Assembly (NCBI GenBank): GCA_951804985.1
Contig: OX638135.1
Location: 8,722,858-8,786,857, forward strand
Reading direction: 5' to 3'
Length of the DNA stretch: 64,000 nt
Origin: Dryomyza anilis
Lineage: Eukaryota; Arthropoda; Insecta; Diptera; Dryomyzidae
Shown: positions 21,894 to 32,972 of the stretch, piece by piece
Position numbering within the stretch: position 1 is the stretch's first letter
How the letters are laid out: every line of letters begins with the position of its first letter
Made by a program: the position numbers and the translations under genes
Notes under the pieces: model-generated
Database searches by the model: none
Told to the model about the DNA's origin: nothing
What the model saw: only the letters and a program-made list of their open reading frames with translations

Positions 21894-22668
21894 ATAAGAC
21901 TAGCTGGACCCGTGCACCATTCGTGCCAAGATTTTGTGAATTCAAAGATATGGAGCGAGGGCCCGTGCTTCGCTGTGGAAGTTTTTATGGGTTTTTTTTC
22001 TGTAATAACCAAATAATAATTCTTCGCCAAAAAAAAACTATTCTCAAATACAATTCTTTCTCAGACTTCGCTTCCCCGTAGAATATTTCGCCCTAGATTT
22101 CTTCCCAGTAGAATTCTTCCCCATAGAACGCTTTCCCGTAGAATTCTTCCCGGTAGAAATCTTCCCGTAGAACTCATCCCGGTAGAATTGTTCCCGGTAG
22201 AATTCTTTCCCGTAGAATTCTTCCCAGTAGAGTTTTTCACTGTAGAAATTTTAGTGTGGTGAGTTTTAATGTGGTGAGTTTCAGTGTGGTGAGTTTAGGT
22301 GAAGTGAATTTTGGTGTGGTGAATTTTGGTGTGGTGAATTTTAGTGTGGTGAGTTTTAGTGTGGTGAATTTTATTGTGGTGAGTTTTAGTGTGGTGTGGT
22401 TGCTTTTGTATTTTTTTTTTGTATTTGAGTTTTTTGTTTCATCTTCTTAGCTTGTGTATGTGCCGAGTTATGTCGTTTTGAAAGTTTAGGTTGTATGGAA
22501 GTTGCCACGCCCCTTTGTCCAATCCCGCCCATATATAGCCTATGACACCCTCCGGACTCCATAGTATCCTGGTGCAAAATTTGAGTTAAATCGGTTCAGC
22601 GGTTTAGACGTGATGCTGGAAAAACAGACAGACCGACAGACGGACCAAGAGTTTTATATATATAGATG
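21893..22668 (+). mobile_element. RTE-like non-autonomous element, most complete copy
   Basis: It begins AAGACTAGCTGGACCCGTGC, carries a (TAGAATTCTTCCC)n block (22075-22235) and a (TTTTAGTGTGGTGAG)n block (22250-22395), then the GTGGTTGCTTTTG tail, GCCACGCCCCTTTG, CTCCGGACTCCATAG, AAATCGGTTCAGCGG, TTTAGACGTGATGC and CAGACAGACCGACAGACGGA, ending TATATATATAGATG. It has no coding capacity. The ends resemble 5' and 3' parts of RTE-type retroelements, so it is probably a SINE-like passenger; the class is inference. Confidence 0.5.
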
Positions 22669-22669
22669 G

Positions 22670-22930
22670 CGAAAATGGGTGTGAACTATCTAAGAAAAGT
22701 ATATGTAAAAATCGTCACATAAATTATTTATGGTCGGATCAAAATTTTGATAATTCCATTGTAATCTGTAATGAATTATGTTCAAAATCCAACCAAAAAT
22801 GAAAAAGTTATTCAACAAGTTAATCAGACCTACCTACTAACGATTTTAAAAGAGCTAAAAACAGAAAATCGCGATGCGCGACCTCTAAACTTTTTCGATT
22901 TGGCCAAAATTTTTTGTGAATTCCTTTTTT
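22670..22930 (+). repeat. GGCGAAAATGGGTGTGAAC dispersed repeat, unit A
   Basis: Matches the arms of the inverted repeat at 9936/14216 (GAAAATGGGTG, GTCGGATCAAAATTTTG, CAACAAGTTAATCAGACC-type end). It joins the TE cluster to the unit core. Confidence 0.55.
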
Positions 22931-23159
22931 AAGTTGTTTACACCATTGGATTTTCTTAATTGTTGTGGATAAATCGGTCGTAAGGAAAAAGTACGCCATT
23001 TTCCTTTTTTTATAGTAGTCAAATGTCAAAATAAGCCATGAGTTTTGCTTCAAATGTCCAAGAACTCATGATGTTTGCTGTGAGTCTATTGTAAATATCA
23101 CAATTTTCATTAGTGTTATGGCTAACATCTTGTAAGTAAGAGTTTTGCTGCAAGTAACC

Positions 23160-25860
23160 ACCCCATTGTTTTCTTATTTATAATCATAGACCAGTTCATT
23201 CCCAGTACTTTCTAACCAATTACAGTGATTTTCAACTGGTAAGTGTTCTTGCAGAAATAATTAAACAGTGACGGGTCGTGTGATTTGATGGAACCAGGGC
23301 TCAAAACATTCGAATTAAAAAAAAAAAAAAAATACACTCCACTGGATTTTTTTTTGGTTTTTTTTGGACTTTTTTTTGATTTTATTGGATTTTTTATAAA
23401 TGAAATAATTTCAATAGGATTTTTCGGTTTTTAAAGTTATTCATTCCCACCATACTTTGTGGAAAAATTCACCGTCTTGGATCTGTAGCGCGATTGCGTA
23501 ACTCCTTAACAATATTCGATATCGCTATCTACCCACAATTGTCACTTGCGATCGTTATGAAAAAAGTGATTCCCTAACTTTTAATGCATTTTATGTACAC
23601 AAATAAATTGAGAAAGATTTTTAACGACAAAAATCGTTTACAATTGTTGAAAAGTAAGCTGGCTAACAACCAACAAATTTTCAACGTATCGATAATTTTC
23701 GGTACATTCTTAACGATGACAGCTGACGATAAATATCATAGCGAACTGTGTACGGAATACCTCCTAATCCCAGCTAAAAAGGTAACTTTTAACAAAGCAT
23801 TGGTAATAAAGCATTGCGCTCATTTAAAAATAATCTTGTTGTCTCTTTTGCACTTCTTGCTATTTTTTGCCAGACCAAAAAATTTTTTACAGAAAAATAA
23901 AACAGTATTGCCATAGTTACTTTGTTCATATATATTTTTATTTAGTATACTAAATTAAACAATTGTTTTAACAAGTAATTAAATTAATAAAAAACATAAC
24001 GTCCACATCGTCGTTAAAGACGCCTTTCTGATCCTTGTTGTAAATTTTTTCACGAATTTCCTGTTGTGTCGCTGGAGATCAGCACCAGGTAGTCGAGTGT
24101 GCGACCTACGCAGGTCATCTTCGGGGCACTGTACGAAACGTGTATGAGCACCTGAAGCTTGATAATTTGATTTTCTCCTTGTTGAAGCACTTAATTATGT
24201 TGTTGTCCAGAACTTAATTAGTTGTAATTCCTGAATTTTCAAAAGGTCCTATGACAGAAGTTTATGATCAATGAAGTAGTAATATTTTTGCAGGCCACGT
24301 ACCTGGCCAATTTGTTGTCCTGCATCCATCACTTTAATTCTTTTTCCCTTTATTTTTCTCTGGCTTTTACCTAAACAAGACATTTTGTTTTGATGGAAAA
24401 CATAAACAAAAATGAAACCTATTGCTATCCCTTTCTCACCTATGACGTTGAAAGAAAGTATGCTTCCCATGTGTTTGTGAACATGCACATTTCTTTGATA
24501 GTGTGCGAACCAGTTCGAAATATCGATGACTATCGGTTAGCGATTTTTTGCTGGGAATAATTTTGTTAGGAGTTAGGGAATCATGCTACTGGAAGACGTT
24601 TTCTTTAGTATACTGAATTCATATGGCCGAAAAAATTAAACAGCCTAAGTGCCTGATCAAATCTATTTTGAATGTCTTCTTTATAACAGGACAACTCTTC
24701 TGAAACTAATAGATTCAATCAATGTCTACCGCTTTCAAAATTGACTTGAATTAAATCTATGGTTTCGGAGATTACATTTAGCTATTTATATCATTAAATT
24801 ATTTGGATCTACATAAAGGCCTATGTTGGCTTTGAAGTATGTTGGCTATGTTGGTTAATATAATATATGAATCATTTCAGTATCAACTTCTTTAGAGATT
24901 ACATCCAGCAGTGGTCCTAATAATTTTTTCGATTTGGTGGTACATATCAAATTCTTAAATTTCCTATTTTATAATTAAAAAAATGTACAAAAATCAATAA
25001 ATTCCAAAAAAGTCAAAAAATCATGGATTTTTTTTAAGTGGTTAAAATCCAAAACAATCCATCCGGACTGGAGTGGATACCACTGCCGAAAAAAAATTTC
25101 CATATTTCCAAACATTATTTTTTTCTTTTATTTGAACCACCAAATCCCAAGGCCCGCCACTGTTTAATTATTTCTGAAGCATTTCTTACCAGGTTAAAAT
25201 CACTGATTTGTAAGAAAATACTGCGAATGAACTGGAGTATCAGTATAAATCAGAAAAAATGGTGTGATCGATAACGAAATTTTGAGGAAATCAATGAGAA
25301 AGCAAAAATTTGAATTTCTTTTTTTTTTTTTGAGTCATAGAATGATTCCCTGAATTATTGACATCGATGAACTAAACACCCTGTATATATATACAGTTGC
25401 GTGCAACTAACTAGAAGAACAAACATAACCAAATATTATCTCAGGTCATGACAACTTTTAAATAATTTTTTTAACTTGAAGATGTTAACACTAAAATGCA
25501 ACCTTTTTTTATTAGTGTCAATCAAAGGTTTACTTAGTGGTCGATGACTATATCCCACAAACTAAAAACAATCCGTACATCTAATTAGAAACGAATTAAC
25601 TTTTTGCATTAAACATATTTTATATCTATAAAGTCACTAAATATTTGATGAAAAACCAATATTTTCAATGACTACGTTTATGCCGTATGAATTTAGTCTA
25701 AGCCGAGTTAAAAATGCTGCATATATATATACACTAAGAAAACAAAGATGAATACCAAAAATATCACATTATTTTTAGCAAACATCAATTAAACATCTTA
25801 AAAATAGGAAGATAGTTGATGAATATTTGGAAAAGGTAATTAGAATTCGCGGAGTAATTA
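23160..25860. other. Unit A core, left part: non-coding with coding-like islands
   Basis: Mostly AT-rich. Three islands have better base balance: 23640-23790 plus (frame reading KLANNQQIFNVSIIFGTF and MTADDKYHSELCTEYLLIPA, then AAAAAG|GTAACT, a donor-like site), 24000-24180 minus (frames reading VLIHVSYSAPKM, then TLDYLVLISS and, in another frame, EIREKIYNKDQKGVFNDDVD) and 24249-24488 minus (KMSCLGKSQRKIKGK, GLQKYYYFIDHK). I do not recognise a family. They look like fragments of host exons, now broken. Poly-T/A runs lie at 23310-23400. Confidence 0.4.
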
Positions 25861-26737
25861 CACTGTTCTACAAGAATTTTCCACAGAAATGAAACTTATC
25901 ATTTCTTGTAGATTTCGGTCTCCTGATTCTTGCTGCGTACTCAGAGATTTTGCAAAAAATCGAGTCAAAGTTGCAACAAAAGCCATTTTTAGTACTTTAT
26001 ATCGCAAGTTATCGCACAATCTCGACATGTAGCAGATGCAAACTTTATCACAAAATAAAATATGAACCTTTCGCTACGGATAAATGGTAAAAAAAATCTG
26101 GGTCCAGATATTAGTTTTTGCAAAAAATCAAAAAGAAATTTGTGTTACCAAAAAAGTGTGTCGGGAGAGTAATTTATCACAATTATCTAAGCTTTGCAGT
26201 CAAAATTTCGAAAAAAAAAATGTTTTAAACTTTATTTTACTGAAATTTTTCGGATTTTTTTTTTAAATTTGTTTATGAAATATTTGATTAAAATGGAGGG
26301 AATTGCACGCAGAGATATACAATTTCTTACATATTTAATGTAGTGATGCTAGATGCAAAACCGAACAAAATTCTTCGCATCTGATGTACGCATTATGGGA
26401 AAACATGATGGGGGAAAATTGCACTGCGTAATCTCCTGGTGTTTATCTGAATCGGCAGGCTTTAATGTGTTAAAAAAATCAAATATACATCCGTCGTTCT
26501 GAGCGACTGAACTGACATTTTTGAAAATTTGACATGAAAAAATAAAAAAATCCAACCCTACAGCTACTCATTATTAAATTTAAATTTATAATATTGTTTT
26601 GTCGTGACTGTTGTAGTAATATATATTGAATATTTTATTTTAATGAATGGCAGATTTGGGACTATTTTCGTGACGCATATGAATTGTGAAAATTAAAGAA
26701 AAAAATGCATTTATGGATCGCTTCAGCATACTTTACA
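25861..26737 (+). repeat. Left arm of unit A palindrome
   Basis: About 880 bases that return in reverse complement at 28295-29220. For example CACTGTTCTACAAGAATTTT faces TTGTAGAACAGTG, and GGATCGCTTCAGCATACTTT faces AGTATGCTGAAGCGATCC. Confidence 0.85.
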
Positions 26738-26841
26738 TATTTCAACAATTTTAAAGAACTGCGTGACTTACAAATGTTATTCAAGTTTGGTAGGATCTTC
26801 GATGTAGTGGAAATTTATGAATGGCAAGAAGTAATAATAAT

Positions 26842-27136
26842 AGTTTGGCACTACAGTCCTATAAGAACTTAGGCCGAGCTCTCTCACCATTTTGAGCTGT
26901 GCGTGTTATATTTGTACTCAAAGTGGTGGGACCTACAGTTTATTGCCGAATTCGAACGGCGAGTGAGAGCTTTTTCATATGCAATGTTTTACTCTCGTAG
27001 GTTTGCCATTTACTGCCGAGAGGTAGCGCGGAATAGAAAAATGTTTCTATGAAAAGATGTTGTTAGCCCCAGTCCAGGCTTGAACCGGGACCTTTCGGCT
27101 CGCAGTCCAACGCACTAACCACTAACCTACCCCGGC
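26842..27136 (-). mobile_element. tRNA-derived SINE, unit A
   Basis: Minus-strand copy with a damaged head: CCCCGGCT in place of CCGCGGCT and a changed A-box region, 3' end TGCCAAACTATTATT. It lies in the spacer of the palindrome. Confidence 0.8.
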
Positions 27137-27250
27137 TACTACTGGTTACTAGAAGTAACCAGTGTTTTATTTTTCTGTTAGGGTAATACATTATTTTTTC
27201 ATTACTATTAGTTTTATTTGTCAAACTTTAATTAATGACAGTTTTCAAAT

Positions 27251-28455
27251 ATGTTACTTTGCATATTTCAGATATTTTTCAAAGCAGGTGTGTTGAAAAA
27301 ATCTTGCAATGAATATAAAAACCCTTTTATCAGTGAAAAATGTAGCCAAGTCAGAAAAATATGATCACAGAGGGAAACCTGGGGAAAATGAGACCTGGGG
27401 TAATGTAGATATACAGTTTTTGGACATGTTGCAAATTTTAATATAGCATACATTTTTTCATCCATGGTTATAATCGAATTAATACCTTTCTATTGCTTTT
27501 CGAGAACGAGTGAAAAAAAAAATGTTTTTGAAAGAAAAAGTGAGATTTTTTTATCGTTTGCAAAATATTAAAATGATCGCAATTCCAATATCTTTTGAAA
27601 TACAAATGAAATAGAAAAATGTTTAGTATGTAATGTAGTAATGTATAGTATGCTGAAGCGATCCATAAGGGCATTTTTTTCTTTAGTTTTCACAATTTAT
27701 ATGCGTCACGAAAATAGTCCCAAATCTGCCATTCATTAAAATAAAATATTCAATATATATTACTACAACAGTCGCGACAAAACAATATTATAAATTTAAA
27801 TTTAATATTTTTTTTTCATTTCAATCAGATGAACATTTGGATGTTCACTATACAAAAATAGGTTACTTTGCATATTTCAGATATTTTTCAAAGCACGTGT
27901 GTTGAAAAATATCTTGCAATGAATATAAAAACCCTTTTATCAGTAAAAAATGTAGCCAAGCCAGAAAAATATGATCACAGAGGGAAACAAGTAGGGGAAC
28001 CTGTGGAAAAATGGGACCTGGGGTAATGTAGATATACAATTTTTGGACATGTTGCAAATTTTGAACATAAAAGCAATTGTAAAGTGCTTCTTAATATAGT
28101 ATACATTTTTTCATCCATGGTTATAATCGAATTAATACCTTTCTATTGCTTTTCGAGAACGAGTGAAAAAAAAAATGTTTTTGAAAGAAAAAGTGAGATT
28201 TTTTTATCGTTTGCAAAATATTAAAATTATCGCAATTCCAATATCTTTTGAAATACAAATGAAATAGAAAATGTTTAGTATGTACTGTAGTAATGTATAG
28301 TATGCTGAAGCGATCCATAAGGGCATTTTTCTTTAATTTTCACAATTCGTATGCGTCACGAAAATAGTCCCAAATCTGCCATTCATTAAAATAAAATATT
28401 CAATATATATTACTACAACAGTCGCGACAAAACAATATTATAAATTTAAATTTAA
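27251..28455. repeat. Direct tandem duplication of about 600 bp, unit A
   Basis: Two copies start GTTACTTTGCATATTTCAG at 27253 and 27862. Both include AACCCTTTTATCAGT, ATGATCACAGAGGGAAAC, TTCTATTGCTTTTCGAGAAC and GTCCCAAATCTGCCATTC. Unit B has both copies, unit C only one. Confidence 0.8.
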
Positions 28456-29220
28456 TAATGAGTAGCTGTAGTCAAATTTTTAAAATTTTCAGTTTAATCG
28501 CTCAGAAGCATTCGTTGACGACTGAGTATATTTGATAACCCATTTTTAACCCATTAAAGCCTGCCAAATCAGATAAACACCAGGAGATTACGCAGTGCAA
28601 TTTTCCTTATCATATTTTCCCATAATGCGTACATCAGATGCTAAGAATTTTGTTCGGTTTTGCATCTAGCATCACTACATTAAATATGTATGAAATTGTA
28701 TATCTCTGCGTACAATTCCCTCCATTTAAATCAAATATTTCATAAACAAATTTTAAAAAATATTCCGAAAAATTTCAGTAAGATAAAGTTTAAAACATTT
28801 TTTTTTCGATTTTTGACAGCAAACACATTGCGAACTATTATTTAAATGTTTTTCAAGAGAGCTTAGATAATTGTGATAAATTACTCTCCCGACACACTTT
28901 TTTGGTAACACAAATTTCTTTTTGATTTTTTGCAAAAACTAATATCTGGACCCAGATTTTTTTTGCCAATTATCCATAGCGAAAGGTTCATATTTTATTT
29001 TGTGATAAAGTTTGCATCTTCTACATGTCGAAATTCTGCGATAACTTGCGATATAAAGTACCAAAAATGGCCCTTTTTGCAACTTTGACTCGATTTGCAA
29101 AATCTCGACGTATAGGGAAGATTCTGAGTACGCAGCAAGAATCAGGATACCGAAATCTACAAGAAATTATAAGTTTCATTTCTGTGGACGTCAACAACCC
29201 TCAATTTGTAGAACAGTGTT
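28295..29220 (-). repeat. Right arm of unit A palindrome
   Basis: Reverse complement of 25861-26737. It contains a 67-residue frame (29025-29228, MSKFCDNLRYKVPKM...), also present in B unchanged and in C with three replacements. The reverse arm does not keep it open, so it is not supported as a gene. Confidence 0.8.
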
Positions 29221-29224
29221 ATTA

Positions 29225-29580
29225 TTGAATTGAAAGAAAATGAATCAAATGTTTTTTTATTAATTCTAGAATTAAAACAGTATCCCGGTTATACATCGCC
29301 ATCGTCTTTATAAATCCTTCGAAGGTAAAATTCTACAACGACTTGAGACTTCTTCGCGGAAGAACCAAGTTGGCCCGGCGCTGCTGTCATCAAAGTAAAC
29401 TCTTAAAAAAATATTTTCCATCACGTGTAGATAATTTCACTCCCGGGAAATTTTATTTTCAGTTTTACCATTAAAATGTATTATTTGATGAGCTGACACT
29501 TTTTTAAATCATTGGATTTACTTAATTGTTGTGGATAAATCGAGCGTAAGAAAAAAGTACGCCATTTTTCTTTTTTATAC
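29225..29580. other. End of unit A core; short GC-rich block at 29310-29395
   Basis: The block CTTCGAAGG...GGCCCGGCGCTGCTGTC is far richer in G+C than its surroundings and is kept in B (39530-39615) and C (49330-49415). It reads on both strands without stops for about 30 codons; no family is recognised. The unit ends with a GGATAAATCGAGCG / AAGTACGCCATTTTTC segment that also opens the core at 22960. Confidence 0.4.
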
Positions 29581-29586
29581 TTAGTT

Positions 29587-29820
29587 TTAATGTGGTGTGG
29601 TTGCTTTTGTATTTTTTTTTTGTATTTGAGTTTTTTGTTTCATCTTCTTAGCTTGTGTATGTGCCGAGTTATGTCGTTTTGAAAGTTTAGGTTGTATGGG
29701 AGGTGCCACTTCCCTTTGTCCAATCCCGCCCATATATAGCCTATGACACCCTCCGGACTCCATAGTATCCTGGTGCAAAATTTGAGTTAAATCGGTTCAG
29801 CGGTTTAGACGTGATGCTGG

Positions 29821-29825
<5 letters not shown>
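29587..29825 (+). mobile_element. RTE-like retroelement 3' tail, unit B
   Basis: GTGGTGTGGTTGCTTTTG through AAATCGGTTCAGCGGTTTAG and ACGTGATGCTGGAACAAATA, then TA repeat. This is the left junction of unit B, joined directly to the end of unit A at about 29580. Confidence 0.5.
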
Positions 29826-30083
<258 letters not shown>

Positions 30084-30403
30084 TGGTGGTCATACAATTA
30101 GAAACGATGATTTAGCATTTACATTTCATATCAGTGCCATTTTATAAGACACCACTGTGTTTGGTAAGTCCCGTTATAAGCTCACTGCAGTTAATTGCAT
30201 TGTTAGGAGTATAACTTTCAATGAACAATTTCAGCAATTTTTCACAATTAAGTAAATTGTACTGACACGTGTTTTTAAGGTTGGACAAAGAATTAGAAAC
30301 GCATTTTTAAATTGTGGACGTTATACTTATTTTCAATGTTAGTAATCTTTTTGTTATATTTTTATTTATTTTTGAAATATTTGAAATATAATTTAGTATA
30401 AAC

Positions 30404-31549
30404 ATGGGGAAGAAGAAGTCATGTACTCCAGCACTACGCGAATTAATTGTGCGCTGTTATCAAAAAGACAATCAATCAATGTCAGCCATTGCAAAAAGAT
30501 TTTGCTGTTCAAAAAAGATGGTTTTTGGAGCAATACAATTATTTAAAAGTACCGGTAGCTTTGAAAACCGCAAAAGAATCTCAATGCCAAGAAAAACATC
30601 TCCATATGACGACAAGTTATTTGTCGAACTAGTAAAGCCAACCCGTTTTTGACTTCAACTGAAATTAATGCAATTGTAACTCCAAATTACGAAAAATATT
30701 TCATCAAGAACTTTCGATTGCAAGAATCCGATCTTCATGGCTGCATTGCACGGAAAAAGCCGCACGTTTCAAGCAAAAATAATAAAAAAAGGTTGCAATT
30801 TGCAAAGGAGCACTTGTATAAGCCATCTAATTATTGGAAAAAAATTCTTTGGAGCGACGAATCGAAGTTTAATTTGTTTGGATCAGATGGTAAAGTGTAT
30901 GTAAGACGGCCAATAAATAAATCTTTGGATCCTAAATATACTATCAAGACAGTAAAACACGGAGGTGGTAACGTAATGGTTTGGGGCGCGTTTAGTTGGT
31001 ATGGCGTTGGTCCCATACCAACTAAACAGATGGTCGAATGGATCAACACCAATATAAAAACATTTTAAATAATGTAATGGAACCATTTTCGTTAGAAAAT
31101 ATGCCAGTTACATATAATTTCCAGCAGGATAACGATCCTAAACATACTTCCCGAGTTGTGAAGCAATGGTTTATGGAAACGAATACGAATATGTTGTCCT
31201 GGCCAGCACAAAGTCCGGACTTAAACCCAATAGAAAACTTATGGGCTTACGTTGAAAGGGAGTTGAAGGGAAAAAATCCTGGAAATATGGATGAACATTT
31301 TAAAAACATTAAGGAAGTTTGGGAATCGATAACACCTTCACGATGTCGGACCTTGATGGAAAGTTTTCCAAAAAGACTTGCTGACGTGATAAAATATAAA
31401 GGGTATCCAACAATATGGATGAACATTTTAAAATCATTAAGGAAGTTTCGGAATGGATAACACCTTCACGATGTCGGACCTTGATGGAAAGTTTGCCAAA
31501 AAGACTTGCTGACGTGATAAAATATAAAGGGTATCCAACAAAGTATTAA
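30404..31549 (+). pseudogene. Tc1-like transposase pseudogene, unit B
   Basis: From ATG 30404 it reads MGKKKSCTPALRELIVRCYQ and AIAKRFCCSKKMVFG (helix-turn-helix), then after a frameshift at about 30640 [37 protein letters not shown] (first catalytic D), [18 protein letters not shown], and after a second frameshift near 31035 QQDNDPKHTSRVVKQWF (second D) and AQSPDLNPIENLWAYVE (E, 34 residues after the D as in Tc1 DD34E). A 128-base tandem duplication at 31285-31540 repeats the last 43 codons out of frame. All three catalytic acids remain, but no single frame joins them. Unit B alone has AAG in place of the TAG stop seen in A and C near 30705. Confidence 0.9.
31285..31540 (+). repeat. 128-bp tandem duplication in the transposase 3' end
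   Basis: Two consecutive copies starting ATATGGATGAACATTTTAAA at 31285 and 31413. Since 128 is not a multiple of three, the duplication shifts the frame. It is shared with unit C (41471-41726), absent from A. Confidence 0.85.
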
Positions 31550-31828
31550 GTTTTCTATTGTTTTTGTTATGTTATATATATAAATTTGGAATAAATTCTT
31601 ATGTTTTTAATATCGTTTCTAATTGTATGACCAACGAATTTTGGAGTAGTATAACCAAATAGAGTTTCCATTTTTCAGGAATATAGCTACAGCTTGGAAT
31701 ATTTTTAGAAAGTGTGTTCCTAAGTTCTCATTATTGTTTTCTGAAAGAATTTTTGTAATTTTAGCTATATGGAAGTAGTTCTGATAAAAAATGGCAATTC
31801 CGAATTTGCGTTTCTAATTGTATGACCA

Positions 31829-31830
<2 letters not shown>

Positions 31831-31918
<88 letters not shown>
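31831..31918. repeat. TA microsatellite
   Basis: (TA)n between the Tc1 right TIR and the RTE-like element. Confidence 0.9.
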
Positions 31919-32445
31919 GGCGAAATATATAAGACTAGCTGGACCCATGCACCATGCGTGCAAAGATTTTTGTGAATTCAAAGATATGGAGCGAGGGCCC
32001 GTGCTTCGTTGTGGAAGTTTTTATGGGTTTTTTTATGTAATAACCAAATAATAATTCTTCGCCAAAAAAAACTATTCTCAAATACAATTCTTTCTCAGAC
32101 TTCGCTTCCCCGTAGAATATTTCGCCCTGATTTCTTCCCAGTAGAATTCTTCCCCATAGAACGCTTTCCCGTAGAATTCTTCTTGGTAGAAATCTTCCCG
32201 TAGAGTTCTACGGTAGAATATTTCGCCCTAGATTTCTTCCCAGTAGAGTTGTTCCCGGTAGAATTCTTTCCCGTAGAATTCTTCCCAGTAGAGTTTTTCA
32301 CTGTAGAAATTTTAGTGTAGTAAGTTTTAATGTGGTGAGTTTCAGTGTGGAGAGTTTAGGTGAGGTGAATTTTGGTGTGGTGAATTTTGGTGTGGTGAAT
32401 TTTAGTGTGGTGAGTTTTAGTGTGGTGAATTTTATTGTGGTGAAA
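31919..32445 (+). mobile_element. RTE-like element, 5' part with two minisatellites, unit B
   Basis: AAGACTAGCTGGACCCATGC start, (TAGAATTCTTCCC)n at 32110-32300 and (TTTAGTGTGGTGAG)n at 32310-32445. It ends abruptly at GTGGTGAAAATGGGTGTG, where the dispersed repeat begins; the 3' tail is missing here. Confidence 0.5.
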
Positions 32446-32745
32446 ATGGGTGTGAACTATCTAAGAAAAGTATATGTAAAAATCGTCACATAAATTATTT
32501 ATGATCGGATCAAAATTTTGATAATTCCATTGTAATCTGTAATGAATTATCCAGAATTATCAAGAATCCAAAATTTCATCAAAATCCAACCAAAAATGAA
32601 AAAGTTATTCAACAAGTTAATCAGACCTACCTACTAACGATTTAAAAGAGCTAAAAACAGAAAATCGCGATGCGCGACCTCTAAACTTTTTCGATTTGGC
32701 CAAAATTTTTTGTGAATTCCTTTTTTAAGTTGTTTACACCATTGG
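32446..32745 (+). repeat. GAAAATGGGTGTGAAC dispersed repeat, unit B
   Basis: Same order of words as at 22670, with ATCCAGAATTATCAAGAATC replacing the GTTCAA word. Confidence 0.55.
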
Positions 32746-32972
32746 ATTTTCTTAATTGTTGTTGATAAATCGGGCGTAAGGAAAAAGTACGCCATTTTCC
32801 TTTTTTTATAGTAGTCAAATGTCAAAATCAGCCAAGAGTTTTGCTTCAAATATCCAAGAACTCATGATGTTTGCTGTGAGTCTATTGTAAATATCACAAT
32901 TTTCATTAGTGTTATGGCTAACATCTTGTAAGTAAGAGTTTTGCTGCAAGTTACCACCCCATTTTTATACCC

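Larger units (their letters stand above)
19538..29580. repeat. Tandem unit A (about 10.0 kb) of a three-unit array
   Basis: The order of landmarks is RTE-like 3' tail (19538), TA repeat, dead Tc1-like element (19782-21353), RTE-like element (21893-22668), GAAAATGGGTG repeat (22670), core with short coding-like islands (23640-24180), palindrome (25861-29220), SINE (26842), and CGCCATTTTTC at 29575. The same order recurs 10.2 kb and 20.4 kb downstream. Unit A differs from B and C in lacking the DINE-1-like insertion, lacking the 128-bp duplication in the transposase, and carrying a 290-bp segment (about 23330-23640) that B and C have lost. Confidence 0.9.
30081..31830 (+). mobile_element. Tc1-like transposon, unit B, both TIRs present
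   Basis: Left TIR CAGTGGTGGTCATACAATTA (30081) and right TIR TTTCTAATTGTATGACCACC (to 31830), inside TA repeats, 1750 bases long. The right tip lacks the outermost CACTG, perhaps worn by the TA repeat. Confidence 0.9.

Noticed and set aside
29025..29228. A 67-residue gene (MSKFCDNLRYKVPKM...) kept in three units
   Set aside because: A and B are identical only because the units are recent copies; C has three replacements; the mirrored arm does not keep the frame, and no family is recognised.
32095..32301. A lysine/serine/threonine-rich repeat protein (NSTGK units) on the minus strand (also 42307-42513)
   Set aside because: It is the translation of the TAGAATTCTTCCC minisatellite inside the RTE-like element.
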